From: Formosa agariphila KMM 3901
Lineage (GTDB): Bacteria > Bacteroidota > Bacteroidia > Flavobacteriales > Flavobacteriaceae
Length of the DNA: 64,000 nt
Reading direction: 5' to 3'
Assembly (NCBI RefSeq): GCF_000723205.1
Contig: NZ_HG315671.1
Location: 198,851-262,850 of the forward strand
Position numbers and translations under genes: made by a program. Shown here one piece after another: positions 6,367-15,836 of the stretch (the first letter of the stretch is position 1; the number at the start of each line of letters is the position of its first letter). Below the pieces are notes generated by a model. The model was not told the DNA's origin. It did not search any database and saw nothing but the letters and a program-made list of their open reading frames with translations.

Positions 6367-9126
6367 CTAGAAAGTGTATTTTAATCCTAAGCTTAAAACG
6401 CTACCTTTTTTGTATGAAAGAACGGTTTCGTTACTTTCTATACCAGAGTTAATATTTCTTATTTCCTGAGTTTGTTTTATTTCAGGATTTAATAGGTTTG
6501 TACCTGCAAACTTTATTAATAAGTTGTCTGTAATTTGTTTGCTTACTACTAAATCTAGAGTTACAAATCCTTTTTCTATAATAGCGTCATTATATAAAAC
6601 TGCGCTGTTTGAAAAATCTTCAGGAGAACCTAATGCAAATATTTTATCGGAAGAATAGTTACCCGTTAATGTTGCTATAAATTCTTTTTCTGTTTGACTG
6701 TTATAACTTATAGATCCGTTTATAATTAAATCTGAAGCACCTTGTAAATCTGTTTCAGTAATGCTATTGTACTGGTAGTCTTCTAGTAAATCTTGAGTAA
6801 ACCACATTTTGGTAACATTGGCATTTATGTTTAATAGTGTTTCCTCATCTTCGTTAGTAATTAAATCTAATCGAGCTTCAAGTTCTAAACCTAATACATC
6901 TGCAGCTTCTCCAGTATTTGAGTATTGAAAGATCCCAGAAGAACCTCTTGTTTGAGCTAAGTTAATTGGGTTTTTAATTTGCTTATAGAATGCTGTTGCA
7001 GAGATAAGTTCGCTATTTCTTGGAAAGAATTCCCATTTTAAGTCTAGGTTAAACACATCCGATTTTTCTAAATTTGGATCTCCACGAGTTACACGTCCCG
7101 TAGGCGATACGTATTCGAAAGGTGCTAATTCTTTAAATTCTGGAAGTGTTTGTGTTAAACTTGAAGCTAAACGAAGGAACTGGTTTTCATTTAATTCATA
7201 TTTTAAATTAACACTTGGGTAAAACTCTGTATATTCTTTTTTTATAGATCCAACACGTCCCACGTAGTTGGCAACATCCCAAAGTACATTTATTTCGTCT
7301 CTTTCGAAACGTACTCCTAAGTTACCAGAGAATTTTTTATTTAAACCGAAATCTAAATTAGCAAACCCAGCCATAATAGTTAAATCAGCATCGTAAAGGT
7401 CTTCGTCTCTTTCACGAAGAACTAAGCCATTGTTGAAGTTTTCTGTAGTAAATGTTTGAGAAAAATCATCTACAGTAGGAACTTGAAAATCACGTGCTCT
7501 TACACCAACAAACTGCGAGTCGAATAAACGTTCTTTATGGCGATAATCTGCACCAAAATGTAGTTTTAAAGGTCTTGTATTGGCGTCGTCATCAAACTTA
7601 CCTAATTCAATAGCGTCTGTTATATAAGCATTGTATTCGTTGTCTTCAATTTTTTGGTCAGATTTTCTTTGTTGAAAATCACCTACGTGTGCATATTGAA
7701 CAGTGTTAGGATCTAAGATGTTAGCTTCGTTTCTAATTCTATTTGGCTCTTGAGCTAGCACATAATTATATCCAGCAGCCCACTTTAAGGTATTACGGTC
7801 TGTAATATTGTGAGTACCTTCAATTTGATTAATTAACAAGGTTGTTTGTTTAAAGTTTTGGTCTCTTACAAAAGCACCATCTTCTTGAGGATCTTGGTCA
7901 AATACATAACCTTCTCCGTTTCTACCTTGTTCGTAAACATTATCATCACTCTTGTTTACAGATAAACTACTTACTCTAATATTATTATTGTTATTTAATT
8001 TTAAAGCTAAATTTATGTAACCTGTAGAGTTTATATTAGTGTTAGAAAGTTCTGTGTCTGTAAATTCATTATCTAAAATGTTCGATCTAAAGCTTCTAAA
8101 AACACCTTCTTGATAGCTGTATTTTTTTGAATGAGAACCAGCAACAAATAATTTTAATTGTTTACCAAACACATCAAATTTAGTACCTCCATGTAAAGAG
8201 ATACCGTAGTTACCAAAGTTTTTTTGGTGTTCTGCATCCCAACCTTGTCTTGTAATTAAATCTACTAAAGCATATTTTTTCTTATGAAAACCAAAAGTTA
8301 CATCATTAGAAATTACACTTTTCTTGAAATTATTTACACCAAATAAGTTTGTATTGTATCCAGAAGCTACACCAATAGATAATTCTTTTTTAGAGTACCC
8401 TTTAGATGTTATGTCTGCATTTCCAGAACTTTGATCTGCATAACTAGAAGTGGTGTAGGTTTTAGTGATTCCTACATTTTCAATCATATTTGTAGAAAAT
8501 AGATTTAGATTGATGTTTTTATTATTAACATCATCAGATGGTATTGGCAAACCATTCATGGTTGTAGAAAGATATCTATCACCTAGACCACGAATATAAA
8601 CCTCGCCAGAACCTTCGCTTCTTGTTACTCCAGATATTTTAGAAGTAGCTGTTGCAGCATCTGTAACACCCAGTGCACGTAAACGTTCTGCTCCAATACT
8701 TTCTTTAATTACTACTGCTTTTTTCTGGTCTAATAATAAAGCAGTTTCACTTTCTTTTCTTGTAGTAGTTTGAATTACAACCTCGTCTAACGCCGCAGCG
8801 CTAGCAACCATTGTAATGTCTATTTGTGTTGCATTACCTGCAGTAACTTCTACTGGCACTTCTTGAGTTTGGTAACCCACAAAACTATAAATTACAGTGT
8901 ATGTCCCTGGAGCTATATCTGTAAAAGCATAAACTCCATCCATATCAGATGTAGTTCCTTTTGTGGTGCCTTTAATTAAGATGTTAGCAAATGCAAGTGG
9001 CTCATTATTATATTCCTTATCTAATAATTTACCTACTATAGAACCGGTGTCTTGGGAGTAAGAAAACGCGGTAGTTAAAAATACTAAAGCTATTAAAAAT
9101 TGTTTCATTTTGTCGTTTATTTTCAT
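6367..9126 (-). CDS. TonB-dependent receptor with carboxypeptidase-regulatory-like domain
   Basis: Outer-membrane active transporter (919 aa). The order is signal peptide (…LIALVFLTTAFSYSQ), then a CarboxypepD_reg-like beta-sandwich (about 28-110, with FVGYQTQEV). A plug domain follows (about 115-260, with GEVYIRGLGDRYLSTTMNG), then a long beta-barrel ending in the outer-membrane signature LGLKYTF. The plug carries the GLGDRY variant rather than a vitamin or siderophore signature, so the substrate is not evident. The ORF begins MKINDKMKQF; a start at the second Met (9108) is equally possible and gives a more typical signal peptide. The lipoprotein gene follows after 133 bases. A Pho-box-like repeat (9238-9253) lies upstream, about 29 bases from a possible -7 box (TAACTTTA on the minus strand, 9201-9208). 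Confidence 0.88.
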   Translation of the reverse strand: MKINDKMKQFLIALVFLTTAFSYSQDTGSIVGKLLDKEYNNEPLAFANILIKGTTKGTTSDMDGVYAFTDIAPGTYTVIYSFVGYQTQEVPVEVTAGNATQIDITMVASAAALDEVVIQTTTRKESETALLLDQKKAVVIKESIGAERLRALGVTDAATATSKISGVTRSEGSGEVYIRGLGDRYLSTTMNGLPIPSDDVNNKNINLNLFSTNMIENVGITKTYTTSSYADQSSGNADITSKGYSKKELSIGVASGYNTNLFGVNNFKKSVISNDVTFGFHKKKYALVDLITRQGWDAEHQKNFGNYGISLHGGTKFDVFGKQLKLFVAGSHSKKYSYQEGVFRSFRSNILDNEFTDTELSNTNINSTGYINLALKLNNNNNIRVSSLSVNKSDDNVYEQGRNGEGYVFDQDPQEDGAFVRDQNFKQTTLLINQIEGTHNITDRNTLKWAAGYNYVLAQEPNRIRNEANILDPNTVQYAHVGDFQQRKSDQKIEDNEYNAYITDAIELGKFDDDANTRPLKLHFGADYRHKERLFDSQFVGVRARDFQVPTVDDFSQTFTTENFNNGLVLRERDEDLYDADLTIMAGFANLDFGLNKKFSGNLGVRFERDEINVLWDVANYVGRVGSIKKEYTEFYPSVNLKYELNENQFLRLASSLTQTLPEFKELAPFEYVSPTGRVTRGDPNLEKSDVFNLDLKWEFFPRNSELISATAFYKQIKNPINLAQTRGSSGIFQYSNTGEAADVLGLELEARLDLITNEDEETLLNINANVTKMWFTQDLLEDYQYNSITETDLQGASDLIINGSISYNSQTEKEFIATLTGNYSSDKIFALGSPEDFSNSAVLYNDAIIEKGFVTLDLVVSKQITDNLLIKFAGTNLLNPEIKQTQEIRNINSGIESNETVLSYKKGSVLSLGLKYTF

Positions 9127-9237
9127 TGGCGCAAATAAACTTCTGTTTTTTCGAATCAGCTAGAATCACGGGTTAATGATAAGTGATAAAAAGGTTAACT
9201 TAAAGTTAGAAGATTTATGATTTTTTTAGTTTTTGTA

Positions 9238-9253
9238 AACATTACGTTAACAT
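9238..9253 (-). promoter_or_regulatory. Pho-box-like direct repeat between TonB receptor and dgt
   Basis: The plus strand reads AACAT-TACGTT-AACAT with an 11-base period, as at 2999-3014 and 3728-3743. On the minus strand, the sense strand of the TonB receptor, it has the orientation seen for the MORN-like gene. It could also affect the divergent dgt gene. Regulator identity is inference. Confidence 0.45.
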
Positions 9254-9339
9254 AGCGGCGTTATACAAAATTGTTAAATATAGTGCAAAGTGCTATGTAT
9301 AATAGAAAGTGGTATATTGCGAGGACTTAAAATTATACT

Positions 9340-10683
9340 ATGAATTGGGAACAATTATTGTCTCTAAAACGTTTTGGAGATGTTAATAAACGGTTAAGGA
9401 AGGATCAAGATGAAACGCGTTTAGGGTTTGAAGTAGATTACGACCGTGTAATATTTTCTTCAGAATTTAGAAGTTTACAAGATAAAACACAAGTTATTCC
9501 TATGTCGCAGACAGATTTTGTGCATACGCGTTTAACTCATAGTCTTGAAGTTAGCGTGGTTGCGAGGTCTTTAGGACGTAAAATAGGAGAAAAATTACTA
9601 CTGAAATATCCAGAGCTTAAATTAGAACACGGATACTTGCCCAACGATTTTGGAGCCATAGTGGCATCGGCAGCTTTAGCGCACGATATTGGAAATCCGC
9701 CATTCGGTCATTCTGGTGAAAAATCGATAGGGGAATATTTTAAAACAGGTCTAGGTCTTCAATATAAAGACGCGCTTACACCTAAACAATACCAGGATTT
9801 ATGCGATTTTGAAGGGAATGCAAACGGATTTAAAATTTTAACTCAGAGTCGTCAGGGGCGCGAAGGCGGATTACGTTTGTGTTATGCCACTTTAGGAACG
9901 TTTATTAAATACCCTAAAGAATCGCTGCCTATAAAACCAACTCGAGATGTATCCGATAAAAAATATGGTTTTTTTCAAAGTGAGAAAGCAGCATTTATAG
10001 ATATTGCTCAAGAATTGGGGTTAATAGAGAATGGAGCAAACGGCAATGTGAGCTTTAAAAGGCATCCTTTAGCTTATTTGGTTGAAGCAGCAGACGATAT
10101 TTGTTATACCATAATCGATTTTGAAGATGGAATTAATTTAGGTTTAATTGAAGAGGAATTCGCTCTAGAATATCTTATTAAATTAGTTAAAGATGTTATC
10201 GATATCAATAAATATCATCAATTAAATAATACACAAGATCGAATTAGCTATTTAAGAGCATTAGCTATTAATACGCTAATAAATGAAGCGATTACTGTTT
10301 TTGTGGCTAATGAAGAGGCTATTTTAAATGGAAGTTTTGGTGTATCTTTATTAGATAAAAGCAAATATGAAGCTCAAATAAATGACATTATAAAAATTAG
10401 TGTTGAAAAAATTTACCAATCACGGGAAGTTTTAGATAAAGAAATTTCTGGTTATGCTGTTATTTCAAAACTATTAGACACCTATATTACTGCGGTTAAT
10501 AATAGTTATAATGGTAATGCATCTAGTTACGATGGTCTAATTTTAAAAACACTTCCACAAACAATTAATTTTAGTGAAGACGATTTATATTTAAGATTGT
10601 TAAATGTATGTCATCACGTCTCTTTATTTTCTGATAGTCAGGCCATTTTAATTTTCAGAAAGTTTTTAGGAAAACACGATTAA
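9340..10683 (+). CDS. dgt: Deoxyguanosinetriphosphate triphosphohydrolase-like HD protein
   Basis: A 447-aa HD-superfamily dNTP triphosphohydrolase, cytosolic, cleaving dGTP (or other dNTPs) to the nucleoside and triphosphate. The family signature is complete: FRSLQDKTQVIPMSQTDFVH at 43-62, His67 in TRLTHS, the metal pair His115-Asp116 in AHDIGNPPFGHSG, and a later Asp in VEAADDICYTIIDFEDG near residue 250. Length is normal for the family. It is transcribed divergently from the TonB receptor. The next gene starts 50 bases downstream and has its own -7 box. Whether it also acts as a helper against phage through dNTP control, as reported for some dGTPases, cannot be judged here. Confidence 0.93.
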   Translation: MNWEQLLSLKRFGDVNKRLRKDQDETRLGFEVDYDRVIFSSEFRSLQDKTQVIPMSQTDFVHTRLTHSLEVSVVARSLGRKIGEKLLLKYPELKLEHGYLPNDFGAIVASAALAHDIGNPPFGHSGEKSIGEYFKTGLGLQYKDALTPKQYQDLCDFEGNANGFKILTQSRQGREGGLRLCYATLGTFIKYPKESLPIKPTRDVSDKKYGFFQSEKAAFIDIAQELGLIENGANGNVSFKRHPLAYLVEAADDICYTIIDFEDGINLGLIEEEFALEYLIKLVKDVIDINKYHQLNNTQDRISYLRALAINTLINEAITVFVANEEAILNGSFGVSLLDKSKYEAQINDIIKISVEKIYQSREVLDKEISGYAVISKLLDTYITAVNNSYNGNASSYDGLILKTLPQTINFSEDDLYLRLLNVCHHVSLFSDSQAILIFRKFLGKHD

Positions 10684-10733
10684 AAACACGATAATAATAT
10701 ATTTGTGTCGCTAAATCAATAAACAATCCATAT

Positions 10734-13700
10734 ATGACTAAAAAATTACCAATAGTACTTGTGTTAATTATCACTTTAATTTGTTCAATCAGTTGTGCGA
10801 ACAAAGAAAAGTCTGATAATACTAAAGAACCTTCAATAGAAGCATTGAAGGCGTCTCATAAAAAATTCTTAGAGAATAGTCCTTTTAAGAATACGCAAGA
10901 ACTTACAAAAAAGGAACGCGCTAATAAAGGGTTACCTCCAAAACGCTACATGGAACGTTTGTGGGAGCTTACCATGAATCCTGCACTTGGACATCCAACA
11001 CCAGAAAATTTAGCTACTATTCAAAAAGAATTAATTACTCAGCGTAAATCCGATTTAGCTCAAGGTCGAATTCCTGGTGACGATTCTAATAATAATTGGG
11101 TAGAGCGTGGTCCAAATAACGTTGGTGGCCGTACGCGTGCAATTATCTTCGATCCAAACGACTCATCTAACGAAACAGTTTTTGCTGGAGGAGTAAGTGG
11201 TGGATTATGGAAAAACACAAACATATCTAATGCGTCTTCGGTTTGGACGAGTGTAAATATTCCTGAAAATTTAAATATTTCATCTATTGCTGTCGATCCT
11301 AATAATTCTAAAATTATGTACGTTGGTACTGGAGAGTCTTATGTTCAGGGTGATGTAAATGGAAACGGTGTATGGAAATCTACCGATGGTGGAAACTCTT
11401 GGACCCATGTATTTGGTGGTGCCGAAGGAGAAACTGTAATTCAAACAGCAGCAAGTGTTACTGTAAATTCACCAAGTGAAATAGCTAATCGAAATGTTGC
11501 AGAAACAGCAGATTTTGGACCACGAAATACTGTTACAGGAGATTTAGTAATGGCATCAGATGGCAGTGCATCGCCGTATGAAGCCTGTGGTCGCATTACA
11601 AACAATGCAGAAGTTAAAGGCAAAATCGCATTAATCTACAGAGGAAATTGTGGATTTATAGATAAAGTAAAATATGTGCAAGATGCAGGTGCAATTGGAG
11701 TAGTGGTTATTAATAACGAAGCGGGAGCTCCCATAGGAATGGGTGGAACCGATACAAATAACGCTATTACTATTCCATCTGTTATGATTTCTATGAGTGC
11801 TGGTAGTGACATACGTTCGGCAATAGATTCTGGAGATACCGTAAATGTAAAAATAAGATATAGTAGTTTCGCTGGATATTATGTGTTGAATGGAAATCAG
11901 CATATAAATGACGTATTAGTTAGAGATAATAATGGAGTGTCTGAGGTCTATATTGCAGCAGGTTCTACAGCATATTTCGATTCTAGTCCATTTACGCTTT
12001 TAGGTCCAGATGATTTCGGACTTTATAAATCTGTAGATGCTGGTTCAAACTGGTCTGCTGTAAGTTTACCTTTATCGGAAAATGGAAGTCGTTTTGAACC
12101 TAATGATATTGAATTAGGAGCAGATAATACGGTTTGGGTAGCCACTCGAAATAGCTTGTATTACAGCGATGGCGGTGGTACCATATTATCGTCTAAAGAA
12201 GGAAATGTCTTTACAGTAAAACATACTTTAGAAGGAAGTCGTACTCAAATTGCAACTTCTCCAACAAATCCAAATAAAATTTACGTTTTAGCCGAGGGCA
12301 CAGAAGATCCTGTAATTATGCAAAAAACCACAGATGGATTTGCAACCATAACAGAATTGCCTTTACCTGATGATGTAGATCCTAATATGAGTGCTGACGA
12401 TTTTTGTAGAAATCAGGCGTATTATAATTTAGTGATAAAAACAGATCCAAAAAACGACGAAACCGTTTTTGTAGGTGGAATAGATTTGTTTAAAAGTGAA
12501 AACGGTGGTGTAGTATGGAATCAGTTAAGTCACTGGTATGGTTATGACGATTTAGCCAATGTACACGCCGATCAACATGCTATTGTTTTTGGTAATAACG
12601 ATAGTTCTAAAATGGTGTTTGGAAATGATGGTGGTGTGTATTACTCATCTGCTTCAGGTGAAAATGCAGAGGCTCGAAATAACGGATACAATGTAACGCA
12701 ATTTTATACGGTTGCAATATCTCCAACCTCACCATTTAAATCAGAGTTAATTCTTGCAGGATCTCAAGATAACGGAAACCAATTGTTTCAAGGGGTTGTT
12801 AGCCCAGGTATAAATTCAACAACAGATATTACAGGTGGTGATGGTGCAGCAACATTCTTCGATCAAGATGGAGAGGATACATATTTAATTACAAATTATG
12901 TGTACAATGCCCTCATCACAAAAATTGACTACCGTACAGGAGTTAGAACGACTATATTTGAAGATGAAGAGGAAGCGAGTAATGGAGAGTTTATTAACAT
13001 TCAGGCTTTAGACTCGAGATTAGATTATTTGTTTTCTAATTTTTCTTCAGGAAATAATTATTCTTACATCGCTTTCAGAACTAAAGTAGAGGAGGGAGAA
13101 ACAGGTTTTGTTGTAGATACTATTAGTAATGCAGCATTCTTAAACGCTTCACCAACTGCAATGGCAGTGTCTCCACACGAGACAACCGGGGATCATAGTA
13201 CGTTGTATTTAGGTTTAGAGAATGGAAAATTATTGAAAGTAGGTAATGCAAGTACCGAGTCTTCACAAACATGGGAAGATATATCTTCACCTCAATTTTT
13301 AGGAAGTATTTCTGATATTGAATTCGGTGGGTCTTCTAACACTATTTTTGTAACCTTCCATAATTACGGTGTTAATAATATTTGGTCTACTAACGATGGC
13401 GGAACAACATGGAAGCAGAAGGATGGAAACTTGCCAGATATGCCTGTAAAAACAATTCTTCAGAATCCTTTAAACTTAGAAGAAGTTGTTGTTGGTACAG
13501 AATTAGGAGTTTGGTATACAGCAAATTTCTCAAACGATTCACCAACTTGGGTATCTGCCTTTAACGGAATGAGTAACGTAAAAGTATTAGATTTAGATTT
13601 AAGAGAGGATAATACCATTTATGCTGCGACTTACGGAAGAGGAGTGTTCTCAGGTAAATTTACAGGAGAATCTTTAAGCGTAGAAGACAATGTGTTGGCA

Positions 13701-13940
13701 TCAGGTATTTCATTATATCCTACAGTGTCTAATGGTGAGTTTAAAGTGAATTCTAAAACGAACTTAGGAGAAGTAAATCTTCAGATTTTTAATTTAAGCG
13801 GACAATCTGTTTATGTGAAGAATCTTAATTTAAGCGGAAACACTGCTACCGATATTACTTTAAATGTAGCATCGGGTATGTATTTAGCTCGATTTACAGA
13901 AGGGGCAACAACTACAGTTAAAAAGTTTATAATCAAATAA
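10734..13940 (+). CDS. Secreted beta-propeller protein with PA insert and T9SS sorting domain
   Basis: A 1068-aa exported protein. The N-terminus is a signal sequence ending in a borderline lipobox (CSISC, Cys21). From about 115 onwards come sialidase/Vps10-type BNR repeats (GGVSGGLWKNT, VWKSTDGGNSW, GLYKSVDAGSNW, IWSTNDGGTTW). They are interrupted at about 225-390 by a protease-associated (PA) domain with CGRI, KGKIALIYRGNCGFIDKV and GAIGVVVINN. The last ~85 residues form a type A T9SS sorting domain (LYPTVSNGEF … GMYLARF … KKFIIK). The protein is therefore expected outside the cell or on its surface. No protease triad was recognised, so a binding role is as likely as an enzyme. A -7 box TATATTTG is at 10698-10705, and a terminator follows at 13966. 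Confidence 0.82.
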   Translation: MTKKLPIVLVLIITLICSISCANKEKSDNTKEPSIEALKASHKKFLENSPFKNTQELTKKERANKGLPPKRYMERLWELTMNPALGHPTPENLATIQKELITQRKSDLAQGRIPGDDSNNNWVERGPNNVGGRTRAIIFDPNDSSNETVFAGGVSGGLWKNTNISNASSVWTSVNIPENLNISSIAVDPNNSKIMYVGTGESYVQGDVNGNGVWKSTDGGNSWTHVFGGAEGETVIQTAASVTVNSPSEIANRNVAETADFGPRNTVTGDLVMASDGSASPYEACGRITNNAEVKGKIALIYRGNCGFIDKVKYVQDAGAIGVVVINNEAGAPIGMGGTDTNNAITIPSVMISMSAGSDIRSAIDSGDTVNVKIRYSSFAGYYVLNGNQHINDVLVRDNNGVSEVYIAAGSTAYFDSSPFTLLGPDDFGLYKSVDAGSNWSAVSLPLSENGSRFEPNDIELGADNTVWVATRNSLYYSDGGGTILSSKEGNVFTVKHTLEGSRTQIATSPTNPNKIYVLAEGTEDPVIMQKTTDGFATITELPLPDDVDPNMSADDFCRNQAYYNLVIKTDPKNDETVFVGGIDLFKSENGGVVWNQLSHWYGYDDLANVHADQHAIVFGNNDSSKMVFGNDGGVYYSSASGENAEARNNGYNVTQFYTVAISPTSPFKSELILAGSQDNGNQLFQGVVSPGINSTTDITGGDGAATFFDQDGEDTYLITNYVYNALITKIDYRTGVRTTIFEDEEEASNGEFINIQALDSRLDYLFSNFSSGNNYSYIAFRTKVEEGETGFVVDTISNAAFLNASPTAMAVSPHETTGDHSTLYLGLENGKLLKVGNASTESSQTWEDISSPQFLGSISDIEFGGSSNTIFVTFHNYGVNNIWSTNDGGTTWKQKDGNLPDMPVKTILQNPLNLEEVVVGTELGVWYTANFSNDSPTWVSAFNGMSNVKVLDLDLREDNTIYAATYGRGVFSGKFTGESLSVEDNVLASGISLYPTVSNGEFKVNSKTNLGEVNLQIFNLSGQSVYVKNLNLSGNTATDITLNVASGMYLARFTEGATTTVKKFIIK

Positions 13941-13965
13941 ATTTATAAACACTATCAAATATATT

Positions 13966-13992
13966 AAAGAGGAGCGCTGGTCGTTCCTCTTT
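13966..13992 (+). terminator. Terminator after the 10734 gene
   Basis: AAAGAGGA (13966-13973) pairs with TCCTCTTT (13985-13992). The stem extends inward by three pairs including one G-T, leaving a five-base loop, and is followed by a T-run. It lies between convergent genes, 26 bases after the plus-strand stop codon. Confidence 0.8.
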
Positions 13993-14023
13993 TTTGTTTT
14001 AAATATATGCTGACTTTAATGTG

Positions 14024-15796
14024 TTATAAATTCTTGGAAAACAATTTAGCTAAAGATTCAGCGTCAAGATGTAGAGACTTTTGAAGTTCATTTACAGTGC
14101 CTTGTTCAATAAAAGTATCAGGTATTCCTAGAATTTCAATGTTGGTAGTATATTTGTGTTTCGAAGCGAATTCTAACACAGTACTTCCAAATCCACCTAA
14201 AATAGTACCATCTTCAATAGTGAATATTTTAATGTGTGTTCTTAAAATAGTATGCAACAAGCTCTCGTCTAAAGGTTTTACAAATCGCATATTGTAAACG
14301 GCAATATCATCTTGCTGATTTTGTTCTAATAATCTCAATGCGTCTTCAATGTTATAAGCTATTGTCCCTATACTTAAAATAGCAATCTTTGTTCCTTGTT
14401 TAAGCATTTCTCCTTTTCCAATTTCTAGTTTAGAAAAAGGTTGTTTCCAATTCAGTTCTCGACCTCTACCACGCGGATACCGAATGGCGATTGGATGTTT
14501 TAAACCTAATTGAGCAGTATACATCATGTTTCGTAATTCAACTTCATTTCGAGGTGCAAAAATGATGAGGTTTGGAATACATCTTAAATAAGCCAAATCG
14601 AAAACACCTTGATGCGTAGCGCCATCTTCACCTACTAATCCAGCGCGATCTAAACAGAAAATAACGGGTAAGTTTTGTATTGCTACATCGTGAATAATTT
14701 GGTCGTAAGCACGCTGTAAAAAGGTGGAGTAAATATTGCAAAACGGAATAAAGCCTTGTGTAGCCAAGCCAGCCGATAAGGTTACAGCATGTTGTTCTGC
14801 AATACCGACATCGAAAGCACGTTCGGGTAATTGCTCCATCATATATTTTAAAGAGCTTCCTGTTGGCATCGCCGGAGTAATACCAATTATTTTTTCGTTA
14901 GTTCTGGCCAGTTCTACAATTGACTTTCCAAAAACATCTTGAAATTTTGGAGGGACTATGGTTTTAGATTTAGCAAATAAATCACCGGTTTTAGCATCGA
15001 ATTTTCCAGGCGCATGATATTTTACTTGGTCTAATTCGGCTTGTTTTAAACCTTTTCCTTTTGTGGTAATTAAATGAAGAAACTTAGGTCCGGAAACCGT
15101 TTTTAAGCGTTCTAATTCTGAAATTATTTTTGGTAAATCGTGACCATCTATTGGACCTGAATAGTTAAAATTTAGAGCTTCAAAAATATTATCTTGTTTC
15201 TGCGTTCCTTTTTTAACATTGGTTAAATACATTTTTAAAGCACCTACACTGGGGTCAATTCCAATGGCGTTGTCATTTAAAATCACTAATAAGTTAGTAT
15301 CGGTAACACCAGCATGATTAAGTCCTTCAAAGGCCATGCCGCTAGCAATAGAAGCATCTCCAATAACAGCAATGTGGTGCGTGTTAAAATCGCCTTTAAG
15401 TTTCGATCCGATAGCCATACCTAGAGCTGCTGAAATGGAAGTCGATGAATGGCCAACGCCAAAAGCATCATATTTACTTTCATCTCGTTTTGGGAAGCCG
15501 CTTAATCCTCCTAATTGTCTATTGGTTTCGAATTGTGATTTACGTTCGGTAAGAATTTTATGAACGTAAGCTTGGTGCCCTACATCCCAAATTACAATAT
15601 CATCAGGCGTGTTAAATACATAATGTAAAGCAATTGTAAGTTCTACAACACCCAAACTAGCACCTAAATGGCCTTCTTTAGTAGCTACTATATGAATAAT
15701 GAAATCGCGTAGTTCCTTTGCTAAAAAAGGTAAATCTTCTTTTGCTAACTTACGAAGATCTTTAGGAGAGTCTATTTGTTGTAGTAATTGTGTCAT
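14024..15796 (-). CDS. dxs: 1-deoxy-D-xylulose-5-phosphate synthase
   Basis: First enzyme of the MEP isoprenoid pathway. It condenses pyruvate and glyceraldehyde 3-phosphate using thiamine diphosphate (590 aa, somewhat shorter than the ~620 aa of E. coli). The catalytic-type histidine is in GHLGASLG (residues 42-49). The TPP/Mg motif runs from GDASIASGMAFEGLNHAG (146-163) to NDN near 175. The transketolase pyrimidine domain has EQHAVTLSAGLA near 338-350, and the phosphate-binding RYPRGRG lies near 430. The gene is divergent from tadA with about 40 bases between start codons. Its product feeds the polyprenyl synthase encoded at 28993, although the genes are not linked. Confidence 0.96.
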   Translation of the reverse strand: MTQLLQQIDSPKDLRKLAKEDLPFLAKELRDFIIHIVATKEGHLGASLGVVELTIALHYVFNTPDDIVIWDVGHQAYVHKILTERKSQFETNRQLGGLSGFPKRDESKYDAFGVGHSSTSISAALGMAIGSKLKGDFNTHHIAVIGDASIASGMAFEGLNHAGVTDTNLLVILNDNAIGIDPSVGALKMYLTNVKKGTQKQDNIFEALNFNYSGPIDGHDLPKIISELERLKTVSGPKFLHLITTKGKGLKQAELDQVKYHAPGKFDAKTGDLFAKSKTIVPPKFQDVFGKSIVELARTNEKIIGITPAMPTGSSLKYMMEQLPERAFDVGIAEQHAVTLSAGLATQGFIPFCNIYSTFLQRAYDQIIHDVAIQNLPVIFCLDRAGLVGEDGATHQGVFDLAYLRCIPNLIIFAPRNEVELRNMMYTAQLGLKHPIAIRYPRGRGRELNWKQPFSKLEIGKGEMLKQGTKIAILSIGTIAYNIEDALRLLEQNQQDDIAVYNMRFVKPLDESLLHTILRTHIKIFTIEDGTILGGFGSTVLEFASKHKYTTNIEILGIPDTFIEQGTVNELQKSLHLDAESLAKLFSKNL

Positions 15797-15836
15797 ACAG
15801 ATACAAATGTACGTTTTGAAATTGTATTTTTACATT

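Noticed and set aside
15699-15836. Upstream extension of tadA
   Set aside because: It runs antisense through the start of dxs and adds a peptide foreign to the deaminase family; the -7 box at 15825 lies inside it.
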